Positions 18,197 to 27,103 of a stretch of DNA of 64,000 nucleotides are shown piece by piece. Every line of letters begins with the position of its first letter. The first letter of the stretch is position 1. Below the pieces are notes generated by a model. That model saw nothing but the letters and a program-made list of their open reading frames with translations, was not told the DNA's origin and did no database searches. A program made the translations under genes and the position numbers. This DNA comes from Saprospiraceae bacterium. GTDB taxonomy: Bacteria; Bacteroidota; Bacteroidia; Chitinophagales; Saprospiraceae. The stretch spans positions 124,001-188,000 of the forward strand of contig JADKAS010000004.1 of the NCBI GenBank assembly GCA_016715245.1. Direction: 5' to 3'.

Positions 18197-18577
18197 ATGA
18201 AAGACAAAATTCTTATGGTATTGTGCGGTCTGGTAGGCCTCGGAATGGTAGTCTTCGGACTCAACAAATTTCTTAACTTCATGCCAGTGCCTGAAGATAT
18301 GCCCCAAGCAGCTAAAGACGCTTTTGGTCACCTCATGGGATTGGGTTGGCTTATGCCTTTGATTGCCATGGGAGAAATTGTGGGAGGAGCATTATTTGCT
18401 TTTCCTAAAACACGGGCTCTTGGTGCTTTGGTTCTTTTTCCTATAGTAGTGGGAATTGTTGCTCACCATTTTCATATGGGAGATCTTTTTACCGGACCTG
18501 CACCTGTTTTCTTTTTAGTGGTGGTCTGGGCTATTATCAACAGTAAAAACCAATATATGCCGATGATTAAACAATAA
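18197..18577 (+). CDS. DoxX family membrane protein
   Basis: A 126-residue protein with four hydrophobic segments, all in the positions expected for DoxX-like proteins. It opens VLCGLVGLGMVVFGLNKFLNF, has the conserved MGEIVGGALF segment in helix 2-3 and a His pair in VGIVAHHFHMGD. Family members are small inner-membrane proteins linked to quinone or redox chemistry; the role here is open. Monocistronic, with a promoter box upstream and an intrinsic terminator 40 bp after the stop. Confidence 0.88.
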   Translation: MKDKILMVLCGLVGLGMVVFGLNKFLNFMPVPEDMPQAAKDAFGHLMGLGWLMPLIAMGEIVGGALFAFPKTRALGALVLFPIVVGIVAHHFHMGDLFTGPAPVFFLVVVWAIINSKNQYMPMIKQ

Positions 18578-18616
18578 GATTATTATTAATTTTATCTTAC
18601 AATCACATTGCACAAA

Positions 18617-18657
18617 ATATCCCTGCTGAGGTAAAATCCCCGGCAGGGATATTTTTA
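18617..18657 (+). terminator. Intrinsic terminator after the DoxX gene
   Basis: ATATCCCTGC (18617-18626) pairs with GCAGGGATAT (18643-18652), a perfect 10-bp stem with a 16-nt loop, followed by TTTT. The A/T-rich stem base makes it potentially bidirectional, but the next gene is on the same strand. Confidence 0.75.
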
Positions 18658-18865
18658 TATGTCTGCTGTGTTAATTGTGCTATGTGTGTCCAAAACTGAT
18701 GATCATTGATGAAATAACCGACCGATCTTTTCTTTAATTTATCAAACAAAAATCAATTGAATTTTAAACATCAGTGCAATTATTCAAATCCTCCTTTAAT
18801 TATTTCCCATCCTCATATCGCTCATTTCCTGCAATGTGTTATGTTTGTACATCAAAAATAATTAT

Positions 18866-19606
18866 ATGTTTTTTCCTATAGGTGACACACAGGTAACAGG
18901 AGGGTATAAGCCGTATATCAGCTATTCTTTTATAGCGATAAACATCATTATTTTTGCCATCCAGTTTATGACCCCGGGCAATCTGGTCTGCGAATTTGCC
19001 GCCATTCCAAAAAGTATTCTTGGCGGAGAAAAAATGTATACGCTTATCTCAAGTATTTTTCTGCACGGAAGCTGGATGCACCTTATCGGCAATATGCTCT
19101 TCTTATGGGTATTCGCAGATAATATTGAAGCAAAAGTGGGGAATATTCCTTTTCTGATTTTTTATATTGCCGGAGGGATTTTTGCTTCGGCAGCCCACAT
19201 TTATTTCAGCGCACGCGGTGCCAACCTTGAACTGATCACCTGTGAACTTTGTAATGTTCCGTTGCCATGCAATGAGAATCAAAGTCCGCATGCTTCCATT
19301 ATTCCTACCTTGGGAGCCAGTGGCTCTATTTCTGCCGTGATGGGCGCCTATCTGCTTATGTTTCCCAAGTCGCAAATCAAAGTCCTCATTCTTCTGTTTT
19401 TCAGGTCCTTTCATGTGCCTGCTATTTTGTTTCTCATACTATGGTTTGGCCAGCAATTGTTTTCTGGTATCGGAAGTCTGGGTCCGGCCAATTCTGCCAG
19501 TGAAGGTGTCGCCTGGTGGGCACATATCGGTGGTTTTATTTTCGGACTTGGCGGAGCTTTATTTTTAATTCCTTTGATGCATAAAAACGAAGAAAATCAA
19601 TCATAA
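18866..19606 (+). CDS. Rhomboid family intramembrane serine protease
   Basis: Membrane protease cleaving transmembrane substrates, 246 residues with about six helices. LHGSWMHLIGNMLFLW is the conserved L1/helix-2 region, GASGSISAVMGAYLL holds the nucleophile Ser, and WWAHIGGFIFG holds the catalytic His. The loop before the serine helix carries a Cys-rich insert (CELCNVPLPC), unusual and possibly metal-binding or disulfide-forming. ATG at 18866 is preferred over a GTG 30 bp upstream because MFFPIGDTQ is the usual family N-terminus. The DUF423 gene follows after 6 bp, suggesting co-transcription. Confidence 0.92.
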   Translation: MFFPIGDTQVTGGYKPYISYSFIAINIIIFAIQFMTPGNLVCEFAAIPKSILGGEKMYTLISSIFLHGSWMHLIGNMLFLWVFADNIEAKVGNIPFLIFYIAGGIFASAAHIYFSARGANLELITCELCNVPLPCNENQSPHASIIPTLGASGSISAVMGAYLLMFPKSQIKVLILLFFRSFHVPAILFLILWFGQQLFSGIGSLGPANSASEGVAWWAHIGGFIFGLGGALFLIPLMHKNEENQS

Positions 19607-19612
19607 TATATT

Positions 19613-20002
19613 ATGTCTCTAATATTTTTAAGATTAACCGCTTTCCTAGGTTTTATTGCCGTTTCTCTTGGTGCTTTTGGAGCGCACGGACTAAAGTTTT
19701 TACTGGATGAGACACAAATGGAAACCTTCAGAACCGGGGTTTTATACCATTTTATTCACGTCGTGGCCCTGCTTGCCATCGGTCTATCCAACAAGATGTC
19801 CCGAAGGGTTTTAAACATAAGTTCCTTGTTTTTTATAACCGGAATTATTTTGTTTTCCGGATCTTTGTATCTCTTGAGTTGCCGGCAAATACTGGGTATT
19901 GAACACTGGACATTTTTGGGTCCCCTCACCCCTGTCGGAGGATTATTTTTTATACTGGGATGGTTGTCTCTGATGTTTGTATCAAGAGAATCAAGCGTCT
20001 GA
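19613..20002 (+). CDS. DUF423 family membrane protein (YgdD-like)
   Basis: A 129-residue protein with four membrane helices. It carries the DUF423 signature SLGAFGAHGLK near residue 20 and TGVLYHFIHVVALLAIG, and ends with GPLTPVGGLFFILGW. Function is unknown; the family is widespread among inner-membrane proteins. It starts 6 bp after the rhomboid stop, so translation is probably coupled. Confidence 0.92.
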   Translation: MSLIFLRLTAFLGFIAVSLGAFGAHGLKFLLDETQMETFRTGVLYHFIHVVALLAIGLSNKMSRRVLNISSLFFITGIILFSGSLYLLSCRQILGIEHWTFLGPLTPVGGLFFILGWLSLMFVSRESSV

Positions 20003-20058
20003 ATGGACACACTTATACATCATAACTTTAGCATGAGAAATAAAATTTCTCTTTTGTT

Positions 20059-21516
20059 TTATTGCTCTGCAGTTATATATTCTATTTTAACAAGATTGAT
20101 TTTATTGGTACTTTCTGAAGGAATAATGATTTCGTTCGGACTAATCTGAATGGCATCTCTGAACCGCAGTTTCAGGTTTTGATATTGAGTACTTAGTACA
20201 CTTTTTCTTTCAAAATTACCAAGAGGATCCAAAACATATTCGCTTACTGTATTATTGGTTTTAATCTCATCGTTATATACCAGTTTGATTCTTGACGGTG
20301 TGGTATATAAAAAATAGGATGAATAAATGGCGTTATCGTCCTGAGAAAACTGTTTTTTGTACAAAACCTTTTTCCAGAATTCACTTCCGTCAGGGTGGGT
20401 GTTGATGACAATCATATCTTCATTGTAGTAATCGATCAGGCCGCGCCCTGAATAGACATCTCCAAATCTACCCATGGCCAATGAACCTGCCCTTCTTAAA
20501 AACTCTTTTCTGATTTCCAGTATCAGAAGGGTTCCTCCGTCATTTCTCAATACGTGATGGCTGAGAAAGACATCGGCAATACTTTTGATTTTGGTGTTTT
20601 TTTTGCCGATCACCTCATTCATAAATTCAACGGAAAACAACTGGGGATGTACTTCAATTTCTCCCAAATTCTGATTTTCAGGAATGTTATGTATGAAATA
20701 ACCTATTGCTGACTCTCCTCCATTTTTTGACAACAATCCGGCAAGACTGAGTTTATGGTTTATTTCATCGTATTCGGCACTGATCTGACTGATTTCATAC
20801 TCTTTGGAAAACACATTGACCAAACCGTACTGATTTCCGTCTATTTTTAATACCATAATTTTTTCATCAGAATTTTTTCCCCAAGAACTTTCTTTTTGCC
20901 CCAGCAAAAATATTTTTCCGTCGGCTGACAAAACAAGGGAAACAAAATCCGACCTGAAGTTAAATTCTTTGGATTCAACTTTTCCGGTTCCGATGATATT
21001 TTTGGAAAAGTCATTGGATAATACAATATAATGAAAGTTTCTAGACTCTATCCAAAAAAACATAATCAGTTTTTTGTCTTTTGATGCCACAAAACGAACC
21101 GAAGGAGATGTTATTGATTCCTGAATGTAAAAAGGGCGGATGGTATCAAGTGCTCTTCCGTATTCATCATATTCACACGCACCAATATAAAAAGTATTTT
21201 CTTCCTTCCACTGATAAAATATATTAATAATCGTGTCGGCTTTCTGCATACTTACAATTTTTGCATTTTTAGCCGGTAATTCTATATCTCTTGTCGTTTT
21301 TAATTTTAATTCACTGTCAAATATTTCAAACAAATGTTCCTGTCCTCTGTCATGAAAAAACAGGATATTCCCTTTGATATCAGGGAAAATATCATAGGCA
21401 TAATTGGTCCTGATATTGATATCATTGGAAACAGTAATTTTTTGCGCATTTGCCGGTTCATAGCATCCGAAAAATAATACCCAAATAAAAAAAATAATGT
21501 TTCGATTCAATTTCAA
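20059..21516 (-). CDS. Secreted protein of unknown function
   Basis: A 485-residue protein not recognised. The N-terminus is a signal peptide (IIFFIWVLFFGCYEPANAQ). It could be cut at ANA-Q, or the Cys in LFFGC could be lipidated, as the preceding residues roughly fit a lipobox. The mature part consists of repeated short strands with patterns such as DIFPDIKGNILFFHDRGQ and LVLSADGKIFLLGQ, suggesting a beta-propeller. No catalytic motif or T9SS sorting domain is seen. It stands alone, convergent with the DUF423 gene. Confidence 0.8.
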   Translation of the reverse strand: MKLNRNIIFFIWVLFFGCYEPANAQKITVSNDINIRTNYAYDIFPDIKGNILFFHDRGQEHLFEIFDSELKLKTTRDIELPAKNAKIVSMQKADTIINIFYQWKEENTFYIGACEYDEYGRALDTIRPFYIQESITSPSVRFVASKDKKLIMFFWIESRNFHYIVLSNDFSKNIIGTGKVESKEFNFRSDFVSLVLSADGKIFLLGQKESSWGKNSDEKIMVLKIDGNQYGLVNVFSKEYEISQISAEYDEINHKLSLAGLLSKNGGESAIGYFIHNIPENQNLGEIEVHPQLFSVEFMNEVIGKKNTKIKSIADVFLSHHVLRNDGGTLLILEIRKEFLRRAGSLAMGRFGDVYSGRGLIDYYNEDMIVINTHPDGSEFWKKVLYKKQFSQDDNAIYSSYFLYTTPSRIKLVYNDEIKTNNTVSEYVLDPLGNFERKSVLSTQYQNLKLRFRDAIQISPNEIIIPSESTNKINLVKIEYITAEQ

Positions 21517-21657
21517 GTTCTTTGCTATGATAAAAATGAAAATCCTTTTTGTTACAACGAAGATATGACAAAATTGGTTGCCGGTGGTGAATCAAATTAA
21601 CAAAACTAATCCATATTAATTCTTGTTTCACTTATTGACCCATTTCAATATTTTCTT

Positions 21658-22164
21658 TTGGCCAGTTTATCACCCATACTTTATGTAATATTATTCCCAA
21701 TAGGATTATTGGTACATGATTTTCATGTCAGCAAAATGGATGTACACCACAATACAAAAACATCATCATGGGAAGTAACCCTTCATGTATTTACAGATGA
21801 TCTGGAACTTGCCATGAACAAGTCAGGTTTTCAGGTGAAGGGTGTCGGTTCAACTTCTGAATCTTCAGATACAGATGAAAAAATTGGCGCTTTTCTCCAA
21901 AAAAATATAACGATTTATGTCGACGGAGTTTTGCAAAAAACCAAATATATTGGAAAGGAAGAGGCTGACAGATTTGATGCCGCTTACGTCTATTTTGAAT
22001 TCCCTTCAACTGCATCTATGAAAGAAATCAAAATCGTTAATAACCTGTTTTTTAATGTTTTTAATGACCAGAAAAATATTATAACGGTGACATATAAACA
22101 TAAACTTAAAGGTTTCCTTATTTCTGATGAAAAAAATATTGTCCACTCTTTTTCTTTACTTTAA
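21658..22164 (+). CDS. DUF6702 family exported protein
   Basis: A 168-residue protein with the pattern HDFHVSKMDVHHNTKT followed by WEVTLHVFTDDLELAMNK, characteristic of DUF6702 proteins in Bacteroidota. A hydrophobic leader (SPILYVILFPIGLLV) precedes the domain. The start is uncertain: TTG at 21658 is the best nearby candidate, the frame is open further upstream, and no ATG is available before the leader. Function unknown. YidD follows after 17 bp. Confidence 0.75.
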   Translation: MASLSPILYVILFPIGLLVHDFHVSKMDVHHNTKTSSWEVTLHVFTDDLELAMNKSGFQVKGVGSTSESSDTDEKIGAFLQKNITIYVDGVLQKTKYIGKEEADRFDAAYVYFEFPSTASMKEIKIVNNLFFNVFNDQKNIITVTYKHKLKGFLISDEKNIVHSFSLL

Positions 22165-22181
22165 AGGCAGGAAATAATTAC

Positions 22182-22418
22182 ATGAAAATCATCAATAAAA
22201 TATTTATATTTCCTGTAAAATTATATCAATGGATTTTATCTCCCTTACTTGGAAAAAACTGTCGTTTTGAACCCACATGTTCCCATTACATGATTCAGGC
22301 TATAGATGAATGGGGTCCCATCAAAGGAATCTGGCTGGGCATAAAAAGAATAGGCAAATGTCATCCATGGGGTCCGCACGGACATGACCCTGTGCCTAAA
22401 AACACAAACAAAAAATAA
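22182..22418 (+). CDS. yidD: Membrane protein insertion efficiency factor YidD
   Basis: A 78-residue, amphipathic, membrane-associated protein that assists YidC/Sec insertion. It shows the diagnostic CRFEPTCSHYMIQAI motif and the tail CHPWGPHGHDPVP. Unusually it is next to a DUF6702 gene rather than rnpA or yidC. The convergent recO begins (3' end) 36 bp downstream, and no terminator is evident between them. Confidence 0.96.
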   Translation: MKIINKIFIFPVKLYQWILSPLLGKNCRFEPTCSHYMIQAIDEWGPIKGIWLGIKRIGKCHPWGPHGHDPVPKNTNKK

Positions 22419-22454
22419 AAGGCTTTTGGGCAGGTATATTTGAATGATACAAAA

Positions 22455-23183
22455 TTAAAAGACCATTTCCAGCACTTCCTTACTCAAAATTTCTTTAAAA
22501 CCGGGGATGTGCAACCTGTAGTAAATAATCAGGTCTTCGAGTAGTTTTTGTCTGGTTTTTCGCGGAATGACAAAATTTTCCAATTTTTCTTTATCATACT
22601 TCATCAGGTCTTTTAAAATTTCTGAAGTCTCTTTGTCCATGACGTATTGAACAGACGTATTTTCTTCTTCAAAAAAACCGTTCAGGAGATTAAAAACAGG
22701 TTTGTTTTCTTCATAATTCTGCATAGGTTCAAATCCCAGATAAGCCGAAAGATCCAGCAAAAATTTATGGTGGATCAATGGAGAAAATTTAGGAGAAGTA
22801 TCCAGTGTGATGAGCGTTTTTTCCAGATAATCAAATAGTTCCCTTTCTTCTTCACCGGTTTTGAGCGCATTTCGGGTCACTTCAAGAATAAACAGGGCAA
22901 CGGAAGATCTGATCACGTCTGTATTTATTAGTCTGTAGACGTGCGAAAAACCGACTTCCTTTATACGCGAAAGTTTGTCTGATTCACTGTCGTAGGCCGT
23001 TATTTCAAGTATGTTTAAAGGCCTGTAAAAATTGGCTTTTGTTTTAGTTTTACTCATTCTAACCCCTGAAACAATATAGGATCTGAGACCTTTTTCTTTG
23101 GTAAAAATATCGCAGATAATGCTGGTTTCTCCGTATTTGATGATCCGAAACACGATACCCTTTGAAAAGAAAGTGGTTGTCAT
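22455..23183 (-). CDS. recO: DNA repair protein RecO
   Basis: RecFOR-pathway mediator that loads RecA on SSB-coated gaps. It is 242 residues from the preferred start. The N-terminal OB fold begins TTTFFSKGIVFRIIKYGE, followed by TKEKGLRSYIVSGVR, and the C-terminal helical domain holds FLLDLSAYLGFEP. The zinc-finger Cys cluster of some RecO proteins is missing. A longer reading from 23249 would overlap the upstream gene by 56 bp and adds nothing recognisable, so ATG at 23183 is chosen. It follows the 103-residue gene by 10 bp. Confidence 0.92.
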   Translation of the reverse strand: MTTTFFSKGIVFRIIKYGETSIICDIFTKEKGLRSYIVSGVRMSKTKTKANFYRPLNILEITAYDSESDKLSRIKEVGFSHVYRLINTDVIRSSVALFILEVTRNALKTGEEERELFDYLEKTLITLDTSPKFSPLIHHKFLLDLSAYLGFEPMQNYEENKPVFNLLNGFFEEENTSVQYVMDKETSEILKDLMKYDKEKLENFVIPRKTRQKLLEDLIIYYRLHIPGFKEILSKEVLEMVF

Positions 23184-23193
23184 ATTTTTTTGA

Positions 23194-23505
23194 TTAATAT
23201 TCCCAACCTTCAATGGGTGGTGGCTGTCCGTACTTTTTTTTGGTTTCAACCCTTTTTTTCTGTCGGTCGAGTATCAATTTTGCAAGTGTATATGCAATAG
23301 GATCATCCTCTTGTTCGAGAATGGCCTTTTCAATAATCCTTTCATCAATATCCAGTCTGTACATGTAGCTCAGTAATAGTCCCTTGTCGTGATGTAAAAA
23401 GTACTCAACCCTGTCCATAATGTGTTTTAAGAGCTCTTCTTCATTTTCACTTTCCTGCTGTGGCAGGGAAAGTTCTCTGTATATATCATCAAATTCCAGA
23501 CTCAT
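23194..23505 (-). CDS. Small conserved-type protein of unknown function
   Basis: A 103-residue, acidic, soluble protein (MSLEFDDIYRELSLPQ). It looks largely helical, with a patterned segment HDKGLLLSYMYRLDIDER followed by a Lys/Arg-rich C-terminal helix ending PPIEGWEY. No family named with confidence. It lies 24 bp after the GH3-type synthetase and 10 bp before recO, so the three genes likely form one transcript. Confidence 0.8.
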   Translation of the reverse strand: MSLEFDDIYRELSLPQQESENEEELLKHIMDRVEYFLHHDKGLLLSYMYRLDIDERIIEKAILEQEDDPIAYTLAKLILDRQKKRVETKKKYGQPPPIEGWEY

Positions 23506-23529
23506 GTATAATATTATTCCCTGTTCCGT

Positions 23530-25050
23530 TTATTGAACAATAAATTTTTTAATTTCTTCAAGGGTTTCTCTTTTGTTGGACAAACGCGGCACCTTATGCT
23601 GTCCTCCGACCCTTCCTTTTGACTTCAGCCAGTTTTGGAATGTACCCGGTGGAACGGCGTGCATGACCAGATTCTGAAGTGCTATGTCTTTGGTTCTTTT
23701 TGCTTCATAATCTGAATTTATTTTTTGGAGATGCAAATCCAATGCCCTTGCAAAAGCAGGTAAATCGTCAGGGGGATGCAAAAATTCCACCAGCCATTCA
23801 TGTCCACCCTTGCCTTCTTTATTCATAAAAATAGGCGCTGCGGTGTAATCGTTTACCTGTACATTAAATTCGTCACAGGTCAAACTCAATGCGTGATCAG
23901 TATTGCTGACCATTACTTCCTCTCCAAATACATTGAGGAAGTGTTTTGACCTGCCGCTGATTTTAATTCTGTAAGGATGAATACTTGTAAATACAACGGT
24001 ATCTCCCGGAAGATATCGCCAAAGTCCTGAAGAAGTAGATACTACTATGCAATATTGTTTATCTTTTTCTACCTCCCATAATGGTATAGGGTTTTTAACG
24101 CCATGATTAAATTCGTCCAATGGTATAAATTCATAAAAAACAGCATTGTCAATCAGCAGCAACATACTTTTATCATCCTTTTGATCCTGAAACGCAAAAT
24201 ATCCTTCTGAAGCGTTGTATACTTCCATATAAAGAAATGAATCAGACGGAATAAGCGCTTTAAATTGATTTAGATAAGGTTCGAAATTGACACCTCCGTG
24301 AAGATATGTCTTAAGATTTGGCCAGACCTCCAACATATTTTTTTTGCCGGTTTTTTCAAGTATTTTATTAAACAAAACAATAGTCCAGGTAGGAACACCT
24401 GCAAAATTGACAACATCTTCTTTAATGCAATGATCGGCAATTTTTTCAAGTTTTTCTTCCCAGTCAGAAAGAAGGGCGATTTCAAAATTAGGGGTAAAAA
24501 AAGGTCTCCCCACCATCGGACTTTTACTTAATAAAATGGCAGATACATCACCAACGGTAACTGCCGGATTTTTAGGATAAGAACTCAATGAACCGTTCAT
24601 AAGCAGGTTTTTACCTTCAAAAATCCTGGCTTCCGGAAGAATAGAATACAAAATACTCATAGCGTCCCAGCTAGAAGTAATGTGGTTTTCAAAAAGGTTG
24701 TGGTCCGTAATAGGAATAAACTTACTCCTGTCATTGGTTGTACCGGAAGATTTGGCAAAATATTCTGTTTTTCCGGGCCATAATATACTATCTTCACCCA
24801 TCATAGCCTGTTCAATAAAAGTATGAATATCTTCATATTCTACCACAGGAATAGCTTTTCGAAAGTCTGTGTAATCCTGGATTTTATTTGCATTGTAAAT
24901 GACCCCGTAGTGCGTTTCTTTCAGATTCTCAAGAAGAATATTAAACTGCTCAATCTGCAAGGTTTTAGGATCAGTATACATCTTTTGTATCCGACCATAC
25001 CGATATTTTAAATAACCTTTTATAATGCTGTTAAACCAGGAATAAATCAT
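23530..25050 (-). CDS. GH3 auxin-responsive promoter family protein (acyl-adenylate/amide synthetase-like)
   Basis: A 506-residue member of the GH3 (plant JAR1-like) branch of adenylate-forming enzymes; here GH3 is not the glycoside hydrolase. YFAKSSGTTNDRSKFIPIT is the ATP-binding loop. VYNASEGYFAFQDQ is the second signature and LWRYLPGDTVVFTS precedes the hinge to the C-terminal domain. Plant members conjugate amino acids to carboxylic acids. Bacterial substrates are mostly unknown. It is the first gene of a small run with the 103-residue protein and recO. Confidence 0.92.
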   Translation of the reverse strand: MIYSWFNSIIKGYLKYRYGRIQKMYTDPKTLQIEQFNILLENLKETHYGVIYNANKIQDYTDFRKAIPVVEYEDIHTFIEQAMMGEDSILWPGKTEYFAKSSGTTNDRSKFIPITDHNLFENHITSSWDAMSILYSILPEARIFEGKNLLMNGSLSSYPKNPAVTVGDVSAILLSKSPMVGRPFFTPNFEIALLSDWEEKLEKIADHCIKEDVVNFAGVPTWTIVLFNKILEKTGKKNMLEVWPNLKTYLHGGVNFEPYLNQFKALIPSDSFLYMEVYNASEGYFAFQDQKDDKSMLLLIDNAVFYEFIPLDEFNHGVKNPIPLWEVEKDKQYCIVVSTSSGLWRYLPGDTVVFTSIHPYRIKISGRSKHFLNVFGEEVMVSNTDHALSLTCDEFNVQVNDYTAAPIFMNKEGKGGHEWLVEFLHPPDDLPAFARALDLHLQKINSDYEAKRTKDIALQNLVMHAVPPGTFQNWLKSKGRVGGQHKVPRLSNKRETLEEIKKFIVQ

Positions 25051-25226
25051 ACCTTTCCATAATTAAAGCGTAAACTTACATTTTTTTTTAAAAAATAATT
25101 TATAAAAATTTTTCAGATACTCAGGAATATTCCCAGAATACGGATATTTATTACAAAAATATTTTTTGGCGCTTTATCATAATTTGGTTTACTATAAAAT
25201 CCTCCTATCTCATCACTTAAAAAAAA

Positions 25227-26228
25227 TTACAGAAGAAAACCCAGCTCATCGGGACCAACAGGTTTGGGAATATTATCATCGCCTATCATTTCCCTCAGGT
25301 CTATTTCTATGGCTCTGGAAATAGCCGTAATAGGCACGTCGTTGTAAGAACCCTCGAATGGATTTTCGGAATAATCACCAATCATTTCCATTAAAAAAAA
25401 CATCCAGATGGTCAATGCTGAAAGTGGAACCACCATCCAAATGCGATTAATATCTAAATCCTTCAAAATGTCCAGCATTCCGAAAGGCATCATTACTGCA
25501 AATATCATGGTCATCCACAAAGCGGTGGAAGCATATTGCCGCGGAAAAGGAAAATTTTTAATTCTTTCACTTTTCCCTTGTTCGTCGTAAAAATTTGATA
25601 TATGTCTCTGGATTTCAAGCTGCTTGAATAAATCAATATCTCCTTTAAGATACACTTCTTCCAATCTTCTGGTCTGGGTGGCAAGAATCTGTGTAGCAAT
25701 ATTCGCCACTTTTTTATAGGTTTCACACTCTTTTTCATCAATATATACCAATACATCTTTGTCAAGTCTTTTATAATACTCATTAGACACGTTGGCAGAA
25801 TAAAATTTTTCAAGTCTGTCTTCTACGTGTTCCCATTCTCTCGCCAGACGCAATTGGTACCTGAGTGCTGTAAGCCAGGCAATATGTCTGTAAATGAACT
25901 CTTTGTGCACAGCTTCTTTGTCACTTCCTTTAATAAATTGGGTAACCGATACCCCGAATGATCTGGAATTATTGACAATGGCACCCCAGATTTTCCGAGC
26001 TTCCCATGTCCTGTCATAACTGGCATTGTTTTTAAAACCAAGATAAAAAGCCACCGCTACACCCAAAGTACTGACCGGTTGCCAGGGAACTGAAATATTA
26101 ATTTCAAGATATTTCTTACAAACAATATATAAACTTGTAACTATAGCTGAATATAAAAGACCATATATAAATGGTTTTTTGGACCAGTTGAACGTCATCC
26201 AAAAACCGTAATTGCGTTTTGCGTACAT
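25227..26228 (-). CDS. Bestrophin family ion channel protein
   Basis: A 333-residue membrane protein of the bestrophin/UPF0187 family, pentameric anion or cation channels. The conserved segments are FYLGFKNNASYDRTWEARK after the second helix, the helical bundle with YLKGDIDLFKQLEIQR, and FPFPRQYAST before the third helix. About four hydrophobic segments are seen (near residues 20-40, 48-62, 230-250 and 262-280). The ion is not predictable from sequence alone. It is monocistronic and divergent from the paa operon. Confidence 0.9.
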   Translation of the reverse strand: MYAKRNYGFWMTFNWSKKPFIYGLLYSAIVTSLYIVCKKYLEINISVPWQPVSTLGVAVAFYLGFKNNASYDRTWEARKIWGAIVNNSRSFGVSVTQFIKGSDKEAVHKEFIYRHIAWLTALRYQLRLAREWEHVEDRLEKFYSANVSNEYYKRLDKDVLVYIDEKECETYKKVANIATQILATQTRRLEEVYLKGDIDLFKQLEIQRHISNFYDEQGKSERIKNFPFPRQYASTALWMTMIFAVMMPFGMLDILKDLDINRIWMVVPLSALTIWMFFLMEMIGDYSENPFEGSYNDVPITAISRAIEIDLREMIGDDNIPKPVGPDELGFLL

Positions 26229-26418
26229 AAAATTAGGTTTAAGAAAATATAACTTATATCAGAATAAAAAGTTGTTTGATTTCTGAAAACCTACAACTTT
26301 TTAAAATTTCAGGATTAGATTTTTCCTGCCTTAATAATTTATCAATAACCTGGCCAAGGACATTTTGTCTGATGCTTTCATTTATTTTTGTTATCACCAT
26401 TCAAACAATAAAAATATT

Positions 26419-26448
26419 TTGTCAATTCTAAAAAAATAAATACCTTTG
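26419..26448 (+). promoter_or_regulatory. Promoter of the paa operon
   Basis: TTG (26419-26421, within TTTTG) and TACCTTTG (26441-26448) are separated by 19 bp and match the Bacteroidota consensus exactly. The transcript would start around 26455, within the operator palindrome, leaving a leader of about 20 nt before the regulator ATG. Confidence 0.8.
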
Positions 26449-26454
26449 CCGTTA

Positions 26455-26470
26455 ACTAACGTTTGTTAGT
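26455..26470. promoter_or_regulatory. Operator-like palindrome, probable site of the TetR regulator
   Basis: ACTAAC-GTTT-GTTAGT is a perfect dyad (6-bp arms) placed immediately after the -7 box and 5 bp before the regulator ATG. The inner part CTAACGTTTGTTAG fits the PaaR site described for Thermus thermophilus (CNAACGNNCGTTNG) at all but one fixed position. Binding here would block transcription initiation, so autorepression of the operon, relieved by phenylacetyl-CoA, is inferred. Confidence 0.7.
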
Positions 26471-26475
26471 ATAAC

Positions 26476-27054
26476 ATGAAGGCAAAAGCACAATTTCAAA
26501 CACGCAGAGAAGAAATCTTGGGGGTTTCGTCGGATCTTTTTAAACAAAAGGGGTTTTCTGCTACCACCATGCGTGAAATTGCAGAACATGTAGGAATCGA
26601 AGCCGCCAGCATATATAACCACATAAGAGGCAAAGAAGAACTGCTCATTGAGATATGTAATAAAGTATCCAATGATTATCTTTCAAAGATGGAAACGATT
26701 GACAGGCAATACGATTCTCCTTTGGAAAAACTTAAAGAACTTATTGCAATTCATATTCAGATAGTTTGCGACAATACGGATGGTATTCTAATTGCCACCA
26801 ATGAATGGAAACATCTGCCCGAACCGGTCCAATCTGATTTTAAAATGGCAAGGCAAAAATATGAAAACCAGTTTTTAAAAATCATCCGGGAAGGAATTGA
26901 AAAAAAAGACATCAACATTGCCCTTTACACCATTTTGTCTTCTGTGAGGTGGCTCGCAGTTTGGTTCAAGCCGGGTAAAAAAATAAACCCTGAAAAAATT
27001 AAGGCAGATATCCTGACGCTATTAATGAATGGACTGGTAAAAAAAAATGATTAA
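26476..27054 (+). CDS. TetR/AcrR family regulator of the phenylacetate operon (PaaR-like)
   Basis: A 192-residue repressor. The N-terminal HTH is TTMREIAEHVGIEAASIYNH followed by GKEELL; the ligand-binding helical domain covers residues ~75-190. It is the first gene of the paa run, 49 bp before paaE, and a palindrome resembling known PaaR sites lies directly upstream. This context suggests it controls its own operon in response to phenylacetyl-CoA. The effector is inferred, not visible. Confidence 0.9.
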   Translation: MKAKAQFQTRREEILGVSSDLFKQKGFSATTMREIAEHVGIEAASIYNHIRGKEELLIEICNKVSNDYLSKMETIDRQYDSPLEKLKELIAIHIQIVCDNTDGILIATNEWKHLPEPVQSDFKMARQKYENQFLKIIREGIEKKDINIALYTILSSVRWLAVWFKPGKKINPEKIKADILTLLMNGLVKKND

Positions 27055-27103
27055 ATGATAGATAAAACAGGCATTCAGAAAGTGCCAAATAAAAAATGAA
27101 CAG

